Origin: Planctomycetaceae bacterium
GTDB lineage: Bacteria > Planctomycetota > Planctomycetia > Planctomycetales > Planctomycetaceae
DNA length: 44,473 nt
Direction: 5' to 3'
Assembly: GCA_015485495.1 (NCBI GenBank)
Contig: WFTL01000081.1
Coordinates: 1-44,473 of the forward strand
The position numbers were made by a program, and so were the translations under genes. Under the pieces are notes generated by a model. That model searched no databases. It saw only the letters and a program-made list of their open reading frames with translations, and had not been told where the DNA came from. This document shows positions 1 to 8,582 of this stretch, in pieces (the stretch's first letter is position 1; every line of letters begins with the position of its first letter).

Positions 1-300
1 AATCGTCGAAGCGGGCCGCCCGTGGAGCTTCGATGGACCAGAGACCACCACGCCGTCGGCACTGCCCCGATGCGGCGGACGGGCAAAGGACAGCTCCCCC
101 CAAACACATCTCTCGCACTGGTACGCACTTCGATTGCTCTTTGCAGCAGCAGGGCAGTCGCACGTGGCGAGCAGCGTTTTGGACCGAGCATGAATCTGGT
201 CGGCTTCGTCATCCGTCTGCGGCAGAAACTCACCGCTCCAATGACCTGTTTATCCGGCTCGGCGTTCGGGAAACCCCAACGGACTGCGATGCGTTTTCGA
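1..300. other. Left edge, no supported gene
   Basis: Several short open frames exist here on both strands, but none shows a recognisable domain. One frame is open from base 2 to a TGA at 191-193 with G/C-rich third positions, so it could be the tail of a gene that starts outside the window. I cannot identify it. The stretch lies next to a decayed transposase end and may be part of the same degraded insertion. Confidence 0.2.
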
Positions 301-307
301 CCATTAA

Positions 308-505
308 AGTAATGGGATAACGTCGAAATACGGCGTGTTGAAGCGCCCACTCGACGATGAAGCGTATGCAGAACGTAATCGCATCGGACGGATCGTCCAT
401 GTCACGCTGGTTCAGGGGTTCAGGTTGTACCAGGCAGGTGAAGACGACAGCCATTGCACGATGTCGGGCTTTCCTTTTACGGTGGAAGGCGGCATAATGA
501 CATAA
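308..505 (+). pseudogene. Decayed IS5-like transposase C-terminal remnant
   Basis: The frame open from 308 to 505 encodes the string DDEAYAERNRIGRI at about 353-394. This closely resembles the region around the last catalytic Glu of IS5-type DDE transposases, usually of the form YDxxxYxxRNxIERxFxxLKxxRRxATRYxK. The expected continuation (ATRYxKTA...AFL) appears only after a shift into the neighbouring frame, as TRQVKTTAIARCRAFLL at about 431-481. That frame is itself broken upstream by stops. The C-terminal part of the enzyme is therefore visible but frameshifted, and I could not find the N-terminal DDE motifs or terminal inverted repeats. The call rests on motif recognition by eye, so an intergenic coincidence is possible. 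Confidence 0.42.
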
Positions 506-601
506 AACACATCGGTCAGTTGCTGCAGCGGCCGGGCATGTTGTCTGTATTATTTTCGACATTTGCCGGACGGCTGAGTCCGGAACGGAGAGGAATCTGC
601 C

Positions 602-1060
602 ATGTCTGAGAATTCGGAACCGGATGGGTATCGAATCCAGCGGACACAGGTTGCCCGCTATTTCTTCTGGAAACATGTGCTGCTCATTTTGCTGACCGGC
701 ATCTGGTTTTTCGGTGCCGGGATTGTTGTGGCCATCATCTATGCGTTCGCGATCGGAACGTGGCTGCCCCGGAAACAGGCAACTGCCCTTCGATACTGGC
801 TCGATGATTCCACGCTGCGTATCGATCAGGGTGTGTTTTTTCTGAAACGGAAGGCCATTCCGCTGGACCGCATCACCGATGTCGCGCTGGCTCAGGATCC
901 GCTGCTGCGGCGTTTCGGACTCTGGACTCTGAACATCCAGACAGCGGGCAGCGGAGGACGTCCGATTCCCGAAGGCGTGCTGGTCGGACTGGAATCCCCC
1001 GAACAGGTACGCGATGAACTGCTGAAATCCAGAGATGTGGTCTGCAGGAACGCCGCCTGA
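602..1060 (+). CDS. Small membrane protein with bacterial PH domain (bPH_2/YdbS-like)
   Basis: A 152-residue protein. A hydrophobic hairpin lies near residues 22-55 (two short membrane segments, LLILLTGIWFF and VVAIIYAFAIG). A bPH_2 (DUF304-type) domain follows over about residues 65-140, with the typical pattern LRIDQGVFFLKRKAIPLDRI then a turn and LNIQTAGS. This architecture is common in the YdbS/YdbT family of membrane-anchored PH proteins, whose molecular role is mostly unknown. The ATG at 602 is preceded by a GGAGAGGA-like ribosome site about 8 bases upstream. A perfect 10-bp inverted repeat follows the stop, so it is probably monocistronic. The domain call is firm; the function is not. 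A second, unrelated-looking PH protein lies at 29484-29939. Confidence 0.85.
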   Translation: MSENSEPDGYRIQRTQVARYFFWKHVLLILLTGIWFFGAGIVVAIIYAFAIGTWLPRKQATALRYWLDDSTLRIDQGVFFLKRKAIPLDRITDVALAQDPLLRRFGLWTLNIQTAGSGGRPIPEGVLVGLESPEQVRDELLKSRDVVCRNAA

Positions 1061-1071
1061 CGACTCGTTCA

Positions 1072-1106
1072 CACGGCCCGGATGAGTCCCCGTTTCCCGG
1101 GCCGTG
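1072..1106 (+). terminator. Hairpin after the PH-domain gene
   Basis: A perfect 10-bp inverted repeat (CACGGCCCGG at 1072-1081, CCGGGCCGTG at 1097-1106) with a 15-base loop begins 11 bases after the stop codon. There is no U tract, so this is a hairpin-only terminator candidate or a transcript-end stabiliser. Confidence 0.45.
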
Positions 1107-1249
1107 AACGATGGTCCTGTTTCCGGTGCCGGCTCAGACAGACTTGCCGGCACCACCGCAAACGACTGTCCAGACACCCCCGTTGCTGCTGACCGAGATG
1201 GTCTCTCCGGGTTCGAACGAAGAACGTTTGTTTGATGGAGGGACACGCA

Positions 1250-1456
1250 ATGAAAGTGTCGATCCTCTGACTGATACTGCCGGCATTCATCATCGGCCGC
1301 GACATCCGCGACCAGGAAGTGCAGAAGCGTATCGTCGAACCGGAGGCTGAAGCAGAACGACACGCTGCGCACGCTCAGGCGATGGAAGAAGAGGCCCGGC
1401 AGGCTCTGGCCGCCGAGCAGGAGGCGCGGGAGCAGAAACCTGCTGGCGCGGACTGA
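1250..1456 (+). pseudogene. Small frame with a start, ribosome site and an in-frame TGA at codon 7
   Basis: An ATG at 1250 follows a good GGAGGG ribosome site at 1237-1242 and starts MKVSIL, then TGA at 1268-1270. The same frame continues as LILPAFIIGRDIRDQEVQK and then an Ala/Glu/Gln-rich, probably coiled-coil segment (EAEAERHAAHAQAMEEEAR...) to a TGA at 1454-1456. With a tryptophan codon in place of the first TGA it would be a 68-residue protein with an N-terminal membrane segment. After the second TGA the same frame continues with a Gly/Asn/Gln-rich coding-like run. The simplest explanation is a recently inactivated small membrane-anchored protein gene. Recoding or a sequencing error are alternatives. 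I do not recognise the family. Confidence 0.4.
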
Positions 1457-1611
1457 GGCGGCAACGAGCAGACCGGGGCAGGAAACGCAGCGACTCCGGC
1501 CTCGCAGAGCCCTGGACAGGACGGCCTGAAGCGGCGTCGTTCATCGGTGCCGGAACAGTGCGCAGGCCACGCGGATGACCGCCGGCCGGAACGCTCGGCG
1601 GTCACGACAGT

Positions 1612-1647
1612 CATTGAAAAATGGGAGATAGCCTCCCATTTTCAATG
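1612..1647. terminator. AT-rich inverted repeat, possible terminator
   Basis: The arms 1612-1627 and 1633-1647 pair over 15 bp with a single bulged A, around a 5-base loop. The arms carry A runs on one side and T runs on the other, so transcription in either direction would give a hairpin flanked by A/U. It stands alone in the gene-poor stretch and is the most AT-rich structure nearby. Confidence 0.5.
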
Positions 1648-1934
1648 CTTGAACTCTCAGCCTGCCCCCCGGCGCCAGGCGGGAGACCGTTCGTCCGAAC
1701 CGGACCGGAACACGTCCGCCACCCGCTTCCCCGCCTTCCTTTTTTCGGGTCCGTCTGTCGCTTTCGTCCGCCGGGATCTCAGGTCTCAGGATCACGGAGA
1801 CACATTCTGGCGTTTTGCTTCCGCCGCAGCCCGCCGGTAGAATAGCCGGTCCCCGTCCCGGTCTTCCCTGGAACACCCCGTTTCGAATGATCGGCCGGAT
1901 CCATCCTTCCTGACGGCCTGCTTCGGGTGTCTTC

Positions 1935-4900
1935 ATGATTCGTTTGTTCCTGCTGAGCGTGTGCGTCCTGACGGCATCGGCGACGGCCGAAGAGCGGGTG
2001 TCGTTTTCCCGTCAGATTCGGGGCATCCTGTCGGATCGCTGTTTCCAGTGTCACGGACCGGATGAAGCCGAACGCCAGGCCGGTCTGCGGCTGGATCAGA
2101 AGGAATCGGCCTTCGCCGAACTGGACAGCGGGCAGCGGGCCATTGTTCCGGGCGACCCGGAATCCAGTGAAATCCTCCGCCGGCTGACCGCTGACGACCC
2201 CGATCTGCGGATGCCGCCGGCAGATTTCGGCAGGTCCGTGAGCCAGGCCGAAATCGAACTCATCCGCACCTGGATTCTTCAGGGAGCTTCCTGGGGACAG
2301 CACTGGGCCTTCGAACCGGTGGTGCGTCCGGAACTTCCCGAATCGGCTGCGGAATCCGATCACCCGATCGATGCGTTCGTGGCGGCGCGGCTGCAGCGGG
2401 AAGGCCTGTCGATGTCTCCGGAAGCCGACCGCATCACGCTGCTGCGGCGGGTGAGTCTGGATCTGACCGGGCTGCCGCCCACTCCTGAAGAAGTCGACGA
2501 TTTTCTGGCAGACACATCGCCGGACGCCTGGGAACGCGTGGTCGACCGTCTTCTCGATTCGCCCCGCCATGGCGAACACATGGCCCGCTACTGGCTGGAC
2601 ATCGCCCGCTACGGCGACACGCACGGACTGCATCTGGACAATTTCCGCGAAATGTGGGCCTACCGCGACTGGGTGATTCGCGCCTTCAGCAGCAACATGC
2701 CGTGGGACGTGTTCATCACGGAACAGCTTGCCGGCGACCTGCTGCCGAATCCCACCGATGATCAGCTCATCGCCAGCGGCTTCAACCGCTGCAATGTGAC
2801 CACGAACGAAGGCGGATCGATCGCCGAAGAAGTCCATGTCCGGAATGTCGTCGATCGCACCGTGACGGCCGGAACCGCCTTCATGGCACTCACTCTGGAC
2901 TGCAGCCGCTGTCACGATCACAAATTCGATCCGATTTCCATGAAGGACTTTTATGCGCTGTACGCGTTCTTCAACAGCTTCGACGGCAACCCCATGGACG
3001 GCAACCAGAAAGACCACCCGCCGACCATCCGGGTGTTCACCGACGAACAGAAATCCCGTCTGGCCGACCTGCAGCAGCGCCGCGCCCATGTGGAATCTCA
3101 GATCAGTGCCCGTCTGGCCGACATCGTCTGGAAAGAACCGGACACGCCGGATCCCCGACGGCTGGAGGAACCGGAAGATGTCGTCTGGATCGAGGACGCC
3201 CTTCCGGAAGGCGGCCGGGTGTCCGGAAAAGAATGGACGTTCGTCAAAAAGCCGCAGCCGGTTTACAGCGGAAACCTGAGCATCGAACTGACGGCCGACG
3301 GTCTGGAACAGAATGTGGTGACAGACATCCCCGTTCCGCTGGTCATCGCCGAAGACGACAGCCTGTTCTGTTACGTGTGGCTGGATCCGGACAGTCCGCC
3401 CCGGGAAATCATGCTGCAGTTCCACGCGGCCGACTGGAATCATCGTGTCTACTGGGGAGCCAACCGGATCGACTGGGGCCAGGACGGCACGCCGTCCCGC
3501 CACCATGCCGGACCGCTGCCGGCGACCGGCCGCTGGGTGCGGCTGGAAGTGGCGGCCGCTGACGTGGGCCTGACTCCGGGAACCGCCGTCAACGGCTGGG
3601 CCTGCACTCAGTTCGACGGCCGCGCTTTGTGGGACCATGCGGGACTGCGGACACGAACGGTTCAGTCGCCCTGGTACGATTCGTTTCAGGTCTGGCTGAA
3701 CGACATGAAACGGCGCGGCGGAGGCGGCCTTCCCGAAGACATCGCGGAAGCCGTTGTGCGATCAGAAAGACCGGACAGTGCGGCTGAACCCGATCGGCGG
3801 CTGCTGCGTTATTTTCTGCGTCACGCATGGATCGGCATGAAGGACGTTCTGGCGCCGCTGCGGCAGGAACTGGCGGACATCACCGCGGCCATCGACACCA
3901 TTCACAAACAGGCCGGCACGACACTCATTTATCGCGAAACGGCCGAACCGAAACCCGCCTGGATCCTGGTTCGGGGGGAATACGACAAAAGGGGCGAACC
4001 GGTCTCGCGGGATGTTCCCGGTATTCTGCCTCCGTTCCCGGCGGATGCTCCAAGAAACCGGCTCGGGCTGGCCCGCTGGCTCACTCTGCCCGAACATCCT
4101 CTGACGGCCCGCGTCGCGGTCAACCGATTCTGGCAGCAGTTTTTCGGCATCGGTCTGGTGCGCACGTCGGAAGATTTCGGGTCGCAGGGGGAGCCTCCCA
4201 GTCATCCGCAACTGCTGGACTGGCTGAGTGCCGAATTTCAGGATCCGCAGCTTCCGGGAGCCCGGCATCGCTGGGACGTGCGGCACATCATTCGGCAGAT
4301 CGTGCTGTCGCGCACCTACCGGCAGTCCGCCGTCGTCCGGCCCGAACTGCGGGATCGGGATCCGGAAAACCGGCTTCTGGCCCGCGGCCCGCGATTCCGA
4401 CTGGATGCCGAAACCCTGCGCGATCAGGCTCTGTTCGTCAGCGGTCTGCTGTATGAAAAAACGGGCGGCCCCGGCGTGAAGCCGCCGCAGCCGCCCGGTC
4501 TGTGGAATGCGGTGGGATATACGGATTCCAATACTGCGAACTTCACTCCGGACACCGGACATGAACGCGTGCACCGCCGTTCGATCTACACGTTCATCAA
4601 ACGGACGTCTCCGCCGCCGCAGATGAGCACCTTCGACGCACCGTCGCGGGAAAGCTGTGTGGTGCGGCGGGAACGCAGCAACTCCCCCATGCAGGCTCTG
4701 CTGCTGATGAACGATCCGCAATACGTGGAATGCGCCCGCGGACTGGCCGAACGCTGCCTGCGCGAAGCCGGCCCCGGGGAGCAGGACCGCGTCCGATTCG
4801 CCTTTCGGCAGTGCCTGCTGCGGTTTCCTTCAGAAGAAGAAATCCGCGGGCTGATTCAGGATTATCACGATTTTCTGGCAGAATTTCGGGCGGATCCCGA

Positions 4901-5027
4901 AGCCGCCAGGCAGCTCATTCACGTCGGAGAAGACCCGCCGGCCGACGATGCGGATCCCGCACAACTGGCGGCCTGGACCATGGTCTGCAACCTGCTGATG
5001 AACCTGGACGAGTTTCTCTGCAAATGA
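1935..5027 (+). CDS. Exported PSCyt1 / DUF1549 / DUF1553 protein
   Basis: A 1030-residue protein of the planctomycete-typical family. Residues 1-18 form a signal peptide. A cytochrome-c-like PSCyt1 domain follows, with the haem-attachment pattern CFQCH at 36-40. DUF1549 spans about residues 145-355 and contains a second CxxCH (CSRCH, about 323). A beta-rich insert occupies about 400-640, and DUF1553 covers about 690-1000. Length and order match the family. Family members are exported or envelope proteins, often found with a DUF1501 sulfatase-like partner and linked by context to polysaccharide breakdown; the reaction is not established. No DUF1501 gene is adjacent here: the next gene is convergent htpG. 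The start at 1935 gives a clean signal peptide although no strong ribosome site is visible. Confidence 0.93.
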   Translation: MIRLFLLSVCVLTASATAEERVSFSRQIRGILSDRCFQCHGPDEAERQAGLRLDQKESAFAELDSGQRAIVPGDPESSEILRRLTADDPDLRMPPADFGRSVSQAEIELIRTWILQGASWGQHWAFEPVVRPELPESAAESDHPIDAFVAARLQREGLSMSPEADRITLLRRVSLDLTGLPPTPEEVDDFLADTSPDAWERVVDRLLDSPRHGEHMARYWLDIARYGDTHGLHLDNFREMWAYRDWVIRAFSSNMPWDVFITEQLAGDLLPNPTDDQLIASGFNRCNVTTNEGGSIAEEVHVRNVVDRTVTAGTAFMALTLDCSRCHDHKFDPISMKDFYALYAFFNSFDGNPMDGNQKDHPPTIRVFTDEQKSRLADLQQRRAHVESQISARLADIVWKEPDTPDPRRLEEPEDVVWIEDALPEGGRVSGKEWTFVKKPQPVYSGNLSIELTADGLEQNVVTDIPVPLVIAEDDSLFCYVWLDPDSPPREIMLQFHAADWNHRVYWGANRIDWGQDGTPSRHHAGPLPATGRWVRLEVAAADVGLTPGTAVNGWACTQFDGRALWDHAGLRTRTVQSPWYDSFQVWLNDMKRRGGGGLPEDIAEAVVRSERPDSAAEPDRRLLRYFLRHAWIGMKDVLAPLRQELADITAAIDTIHKQAGTTLIYRETAEPKPAWILVRGEYDKRGEPVSRDVPGILPPFPADAPRNRLGLARWLTLPEHPLTARVAVNRFWQQFFGIGLVRTSEDFGSQGEPPSHPQLLDWLSAEFQDPQLPGARHRWDVRHIIRQIVLSRTYRQSAVVRPELRDRDPENRLLARGPRFRLDAETLRDQALFVSGLLYEKTGGPGVKPPQPPGLWNAVGYTDSNTANFTPDTGHERVHRRSIYTFIKRTSPPPQMSTFDAPSRESCVVRRERSNSPMQALLLMNDPQYVECARGLAERCLREAGPGEQDRVRFAFRQCLLRFPSEEEIRGLIQDYHDFLAEFRADPEAARQLIHVGEDPPADDADPAQLAAWTMVCNLLMNLDEFLCK

Positions 5028-5051
5028 ACCGGACCGGGACGGGGGCGGAAC

Positions 5052-5082
5052 CGGCTGCCGAATCAGTCCGAATCGGCAGCCG
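5052..5082. terminator. Bidirectional hairpin between the DUF1553 gene and htpG
   Basis: A perfect 10-bp inverted repeat (CGGCTGCCGA at 5052-5061, TCGGCAGCCG at 5073-5082) with an 11-base loop lies in the 94-base gap between two convergent genes. It has no U tract on either strand, but its position suggests it ends both transcripts. Confidence 0.5.
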
Positions 5083-5121
5083 ATCTCCATGACGAACGGA
5101 ACCAGCCGGTTCGGCTCTGCT

Positions 5122-7041
5122 TCACGCACCCGCGATGGCCGACCGTTGCCGGGCCAGTTCCAGCATGAACCCCTGAGTCCGTTCGGCCAGTTCGTTGCCG
5201 TCCGGAGCCAGACCGGCCAGGACCATGGCGTTCGCGTGGAGCTGCCGTCCGCAGGTACGGATGAACTCCGCATGGTCTTCATTGACGACGATTTCGCACA
5301 GCCGGGATATGAGCGGCGTCTGCGGGTTGATTTCCAGAATCATCTTCGACAGTTCGAAGTCCGGAATGTTCATCTGCAGCACCTTCTGCATCGTGGTGCT
5401 CATGGCCCCCTGGCTGTTCACCAGGCAGCAGGTGCTTTCGGTGAGCCGTTCTGATCGGCGCACATCCTCGACGCGGTCGGCGAGAGCCTCCCGGAACAGT
5501 TCGAGCACCCGGTCGAAGCCGGCAGGAAGGTTCTCGCGATCGGCATCGTCTTTTTTCGGATCGTCATCATCCGCATCGGTGTCGGATTCCGAATCGCGCG
5601 GCGGCAGCTTCAGGTCGGCCGAATCGATCGACACGATGCGCCGTTCTTCGAATTCTCCCAGAGCGGACAGCACGTATTCGTCCGCCGGATCGGTGAGAAT
5701 CAGGACTTCCAGGTTCCGTTCCTGAAAGATCTCCAGATTCGGATCTCTGCGGGCCGCCGCTTCATCGACAGCCGTGACGAAGTAGATCTGCTTCTGCTGT
5801 TCTCCGGCCCGTTCGCAGTAACCGGCCAGAGAAACCAGTCCGTCTTCTGCCAGACTGTCCGTCGACCGGAATCTCAAAAGCCGCGCGATGCGGTCGCGGT
5901 TGTCGAAATCTTCGTTGATCCCTTCCCGCAGAATCCCGCCGAATTCCCGATAAAAGTCGGCATAGGCGGCCGCGTCTTCCTCAGCGATTCGTTCCAGGTG
6001 CTCCAGAACCCGTTTGGTGATCACCTTTTTCATGCGGATGAACACCGAATGGTCCTGCAGGGCTTCGCGGGAGACATTCAGAGGCAGATCGGCCGAATCG
6101 ACGATGCCTCTGAGAAACCGCAGATAGTCCGGCAGCAGGTCGCGATTGTCGTTCTGGACGAGAATTCGCTGAGCACACAGGTGCAGGCCGTGATCGACTT
6201 TTCCGAAACCCATTTTTTCCAGGTTCGTGTCCGGACAGTACAGAATGCACGAAAACTGAAACGGCGAATCGGCCGACAGGTGCAGATGCCATTTCGCTTT
6301 CTGTCCGGGATGAGTCAGATATTCGTAGAATTCCTGATACTGCTGTTCCGACAGCGAACCTTTCGGTTCCACCCAGATCGGATCCTGGTCGTTGACATGT
6401 TCTTCGTCGAGATACACCGGCCAGGGGACGAACGTCGAGTAGCGGCGGAGAATGTATTTCAGCCGCGTTGCGTCGGTGAATTCCTCCATGCCGTCCTTCA
6501 GGTGCAGCCGCACTTCGGTCCCCGGTTCCGGGATGTCCGCAGCCGGTTCGATTGTGAATGAACCGTCGCCGGTCGATTCCCAGATCCAGCCGCTTTCTTC
6601 ATGAACACTGCGGGTCCGCACTTCCACCCGATCGGCCAGCATGAAGGCCGAATAAAAGCCCACTCCGAACTGACCGATCAGCGACACATCGGCGCTGCCG
6701 TCGGACGACTTCTGAAGCTGCTCCAGAAACTCCAGGGAACCGCTGTGAGCGATCGTTCCCAGGTTGCGAACGAGTTCGTCGCGGGTCATGCCGATTCCGT
6801 TGTCGCAAATCGACAGCACCTTCTCATCCGCATGGGGCGAGATCGTGATTTTCAGGTCATCTGCGGAGATGTTCGTGTCGGTCAGAGCGGCGTGCCGCCT
6901 TTTGTCCAGAGCGTCGGACGCATTGGACACCAGTTCCCGAATCGTGATTTCACGGTTCTGGTAGAGCGATTCCGACAGCAGACGCAGCAGCCGGCTGATT
7001 TCCGCTTCGAATGTGAACTGTTCTTTGGTGGCTTCCGTCAT
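5122..7041 (-). CDS. htpG: Molecular chaperone HtpG (bacterial Hsp90)
   Basis: A 639-residue ATP-dependent cytosolic chaperone. The N-terminal GHKL ATPase shows NASDALDK, the DNGIGM box and GQFGVGFYSAFM. The middle domain carries DLPLNVSREALQ. A highly charged Asp-rich loop (about residue 495-515) precedes the C-terminal dimerisation domain. Length fits the family (about 620-650). The frame opens eight codons earlier, but the ATG at 7041 (MTEATKEQF) aligns with the family start and has a GAAAGGG ribosome site about 10 bases upstream, so it is preferred. The gene lies 30 bases downstream of rsmD on the same strand and is probably co-transcribed with it. Confidence 0.97.
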   Translation of the reverse strand: MTEATKEQFTFEAEISRLLRLLSESLYQNREITIRELVSNASDALDKRRHAALTDTNISADDLKITISPHADEKVLSICDNGIGMTRDELVRNLGTIAHSGSLEFLEQLQKSSDGSADVSLIGQFGVGFYSAFMLADRVEVRTRSVHEESGWIWESTGDGSFTIEPAADIPEPGTEVRLHLKDGMEEFTDATRLKYILRRYSTFVPWPVYLDEEHVNDQDPIWVEPKGSLSEQQYQEFYEYLTHPGQKAKWHLHLSADSPFQFSCILYCPDTNLEKMGFGKVDHGLHLCAQRILVQNDNRDLLPDYLRFLRGIVDSADLPLNVSREALQDHSVFIRMKKVITKRVLEHLERIAEEDAAAYADFYREFGGILREGINEDFDNRDRIARLLRFRSTDSLAEDGLVSLAGYCERAGEQQKQIYFVTAVDEAAARRDPNLEIFQERNLEVLILTDPADEYVLSALGEFEERRIVSIDSADLKLPPRDSESDTDADDDDPKKDDADRENLPAGFDRVLELFREALADRVEDVRRSERLTESTCCLVNSQGAMSTTMQKVLQMNIPDFELSKMILEINPQTPLISRLCEIVVNEDHAEFIRTCGRQLHANAMVLAGLAPDGNELAERTQGFMLELARQRSAIAGA

Positions 7042-7071
7042 CGGTGTCAGACCCTTTCCGTGCATGAATAA

Positions 7072-7698
7072 TCAGTGATCGTCGCGGCGTTCCGGCCCGC
7101 CGGCGGGTTCCGGAACCGCAGAACGGACAAGATTCCAGATGTGCATCGTCGAGAGCCGCCAGCATTCCTTCAGTTGCCATTCCGGCGGAACATCCAGTTC
7201 GAAATGCTGAGGCGTTCGGACCAGAAGCAGGGCATCGGACGCTGAAACGGCCGGACGGGCCAGACGGCTGACCGCCCGCGACAGCACGCCGCCAAATTTC
7301 AGCAGGCGGCAGTCGGCGTAGGGCGGATCGAAAAACAGCAGCGAATACGGCACCATGCTGTCTGCCCCTCGGGGCAGAAACGACGTGTACCGCACATCCG
7401 TTTTCCAGCAGATGACCGGAACACCGGTCACCAGGGACTCCACGTTGCTGCGCAGCATCCGGTGCACCTTCGCGGATCCTTCGAAAAACACGCACGATGC
7501 GGCTCCCCGGCTGATGGCTTCCAGGCCCATCGTTCCCACGCCGGCGTAGATGTCGGCCACCCTGGCTCCCGGTACCCGGTCGGCAATCCGATCGAACACG
7601 ATCTGCCGAACCCGATCCGTGTAGGGCCGGGTGAGGATTCCGCGGGGCGTTTTCAGGTGCCGCCGCCGCAGTTCACCGCCGATGATTCGCAGACTCAT
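7072..7698 (-). CDS. rsmD: 16S rRNA (guanine(966)-N2)-methyltransferase RsmD
   Basis: A 208-residue SAM-dependent methyltransferase that modifies G966 of 16S rRNA in the 30S subunit. The N-terminal RIIGGELRRRHL and TRPYTDRVRQIVFD blocks are family hallmarks. The SAM-binding motif I appears as VADIYAGVGTMGLEA, and the catalytic motif IV as FDPPY at about residue 133-137. The family is usually 180-200 residues; the extra length is a short polar C-terminal tail (GGPERRDDH). It is the upstream gene of a probable two-gene unit with htpG. No clear ribosome site precedes the ATG at 7698. Confidence 0.93.
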   Translation of the reverse strand: MSLRIIGGELRRRHLKTPRGILTRPYTDRVRQIVFDRIADRVPGARVADIYAGVGTMGLEAISRGAASCVFFEGSAKVHRMLRSNVESLVTGVPVICWKTDVRYTSFLPRGADSMVPYSLLFFDPPYADCRLLKFGGVLSRAVSRLARPAVSASDALLLVRTPQHFELDVPPEWQLKECWRLSTMHIWNLVRSAVPEPAGGPERRDDH

Positions 7699-7871
7699 AA
7701 CGGCTGACCATATCTCAGGTTACACAGCCCCGTGATGTCCGGAATCCCGGGGATCCGTCCGTGCTCATCCAGGAGAACACCGGTCCGGACAGCCTCGGTC
7801 CGAGCCGGTGCCGATGCAATTGGAGCCCCTGAGAAAACAGGGTTTTTGTCCGATTTGCCGTTTCCCGGACG

Positions 7872-7899
7872 TTGACAGCCAGGCGGATCGGGAGATAAG
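7872..7899 (+). promoter_or_regulatory. Sigma70-type promoter for the HU gene
   Basis: A perfect -35 TTGACA at 7872-7877 is followed, 16 bases later, by GATAAG at 7894-7899 (four of six to TATAAT). Transcription would start near 7906 and give a leader of about 105 bases before the HU start codon. The rest of the 314-base gap between rsmD and HU holds no recognisable gene. Confidence 0.5.
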
Positions 7900-8012
7900 T
7901 TCGCCGGCCGGAAGCCCGTATTTTACCGGTCATTTCCGATTCGGTGGAGGAAGTCGCCAGAAGGGTTCCTTCTCCCTGCCCGCCATGAACCACCCAAAGG
8001 AGTCCTGTCACG

Positions 8013-8321
8013 ATGGCAAAGGATAAACCGCGTTCCAAGTCTGAAATTCTGAACGCTCTCGCAGAAATGACGGAGTTGAGCCGGAAAGAAGTGGCTGCCG
8101 TTCTGGACTCTCTCGAAGAACTCATCGAGAACGATCTCACCAAAGGCTGCGGAATCTTCAACCTGCCGGGCATGCTGAAGATCTATGTGCACAACAAACC
8201 GGCCACCAAAGAGCGCATGGGACGCAATCCGGCCACCGGCGAAGAGATCCTCATCAAGGCCAAACCGGCCTCCAAAGTCGTCAAAGTTCGTCCCCTGAAA
8301 AAGCTCAAAGGGATGATCTGA
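8013..8321 (+). CDS. HU/IHF-family DNA-binding protein
   Basis: A 102-residue histone-like protein that bends and compacts DNA as a dimer. The N-terminal helices (SEILNALAEMTELSRKE) and the family core (FNLPGMLKIYVHNKPATKE, then RNPATGEE) are clear. The RNPxTGE beta-arm motif is intact. The tail is Lys-rich (KASKVVKVRPLKKLKG type). The length is slightly above the usual 90-95. The ATG at 8013 has a strong AAAGGAG ribosome site at 7996-8002. A promoter lies at 7872-7899 and a hairpin at 8337-8365, so the gene is probably monocistronic. HU versus IHF subtype cannot be decided by eye. Confidence 0.93.
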   Translation: MAKDKPRSKSEILNALAEMTELSRKEVAAVLDSLEELIENDLTKGCGIFNLPGMLKIYVHNKPATKERMGRNPATGEEILIKAKPASKVVKVRPLKKLKGMI

Positions 8322-8336
8322 CCATCCGGTCCTGGA

Positions 8337-8365
8337 CAGCGCCGGCCTCTCTCGAGTCGGCGCTG
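8337..8365 (+). terminator. Hairpin after the HU gene
   Basis: An 8-bp perfect stem (CAGCGCCG at 8337-8344, CGGCGCTG at 8358-8365) with a 13-base loop starts 15 bases after the HU stop. It is not followed by a U tract. Confidence 0.45.
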
Positions 8366-8479
8366 ACCGTTGAAATCCCTTTGACACCAACAGGTTATGT
8401 CGAACAAGAAAACCCGGATTCACGTTTCCGGCGTTTTCTCTGTTTTGACATCCGGTGTGGCTCCTCGGCCTTCGGGTGG

Positions 8480-8508
8480 TTGACGGATCGATCCGGCATG
8501 CGTAGAAT
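8480..8508 (+). promoter_or_regulatory. Strong sigma70-type promoter for csrA
   Basis: TTGACG at 8480-8485 (five of six to consensus) is separated by exactly 17 bases from TAGAAT at 8503-8508 (five of six to TATAAT: the only mismatch is G for T at the third position). It is the best housekeeping-type promoter on the plus strand of this window. It would give csrA a leader of about 70 bases. Confidence 0.7.
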
Positions 8509-8582
8509 CCCGCCGTTGCAGTGATGCGCGCGGAATGGGCGCCCTGTGTCGGGGCGCATCCGCACCAGGCGAGGTTGTCACC

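Larger units (their letters stand above)
1107..1934. other. Gene-poor stretch upstream of the PSCyt1/DUF1553 gene
   Basis: About 830 bases without an intact recognisable gene. It holds the broken small frame at 1250-1456 and a long inverted repeat at 1612-1647. The frame of the broken gene reopens after its stop and runs to 1840. Its first part looks coding (a Gly/Asn/Gln-rich linker), but the rest does not resemble a known protein. Confidence 0.4.

Noticed and set aside
1250-1456. Selenoprotein reading of the TGA at 1268
   Set aside because: The downstream sequence offers only a 4-bp stem with an 11-base loop, not a convincing selenocysteine insertion element, and a second in-frame TGA follows.
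1779-3638. A 619-codon minus-strand open frame
   Set aside because: Antisense to the PSCyt1/DUF1549/DUF1553 gene, with no similarity of its own.
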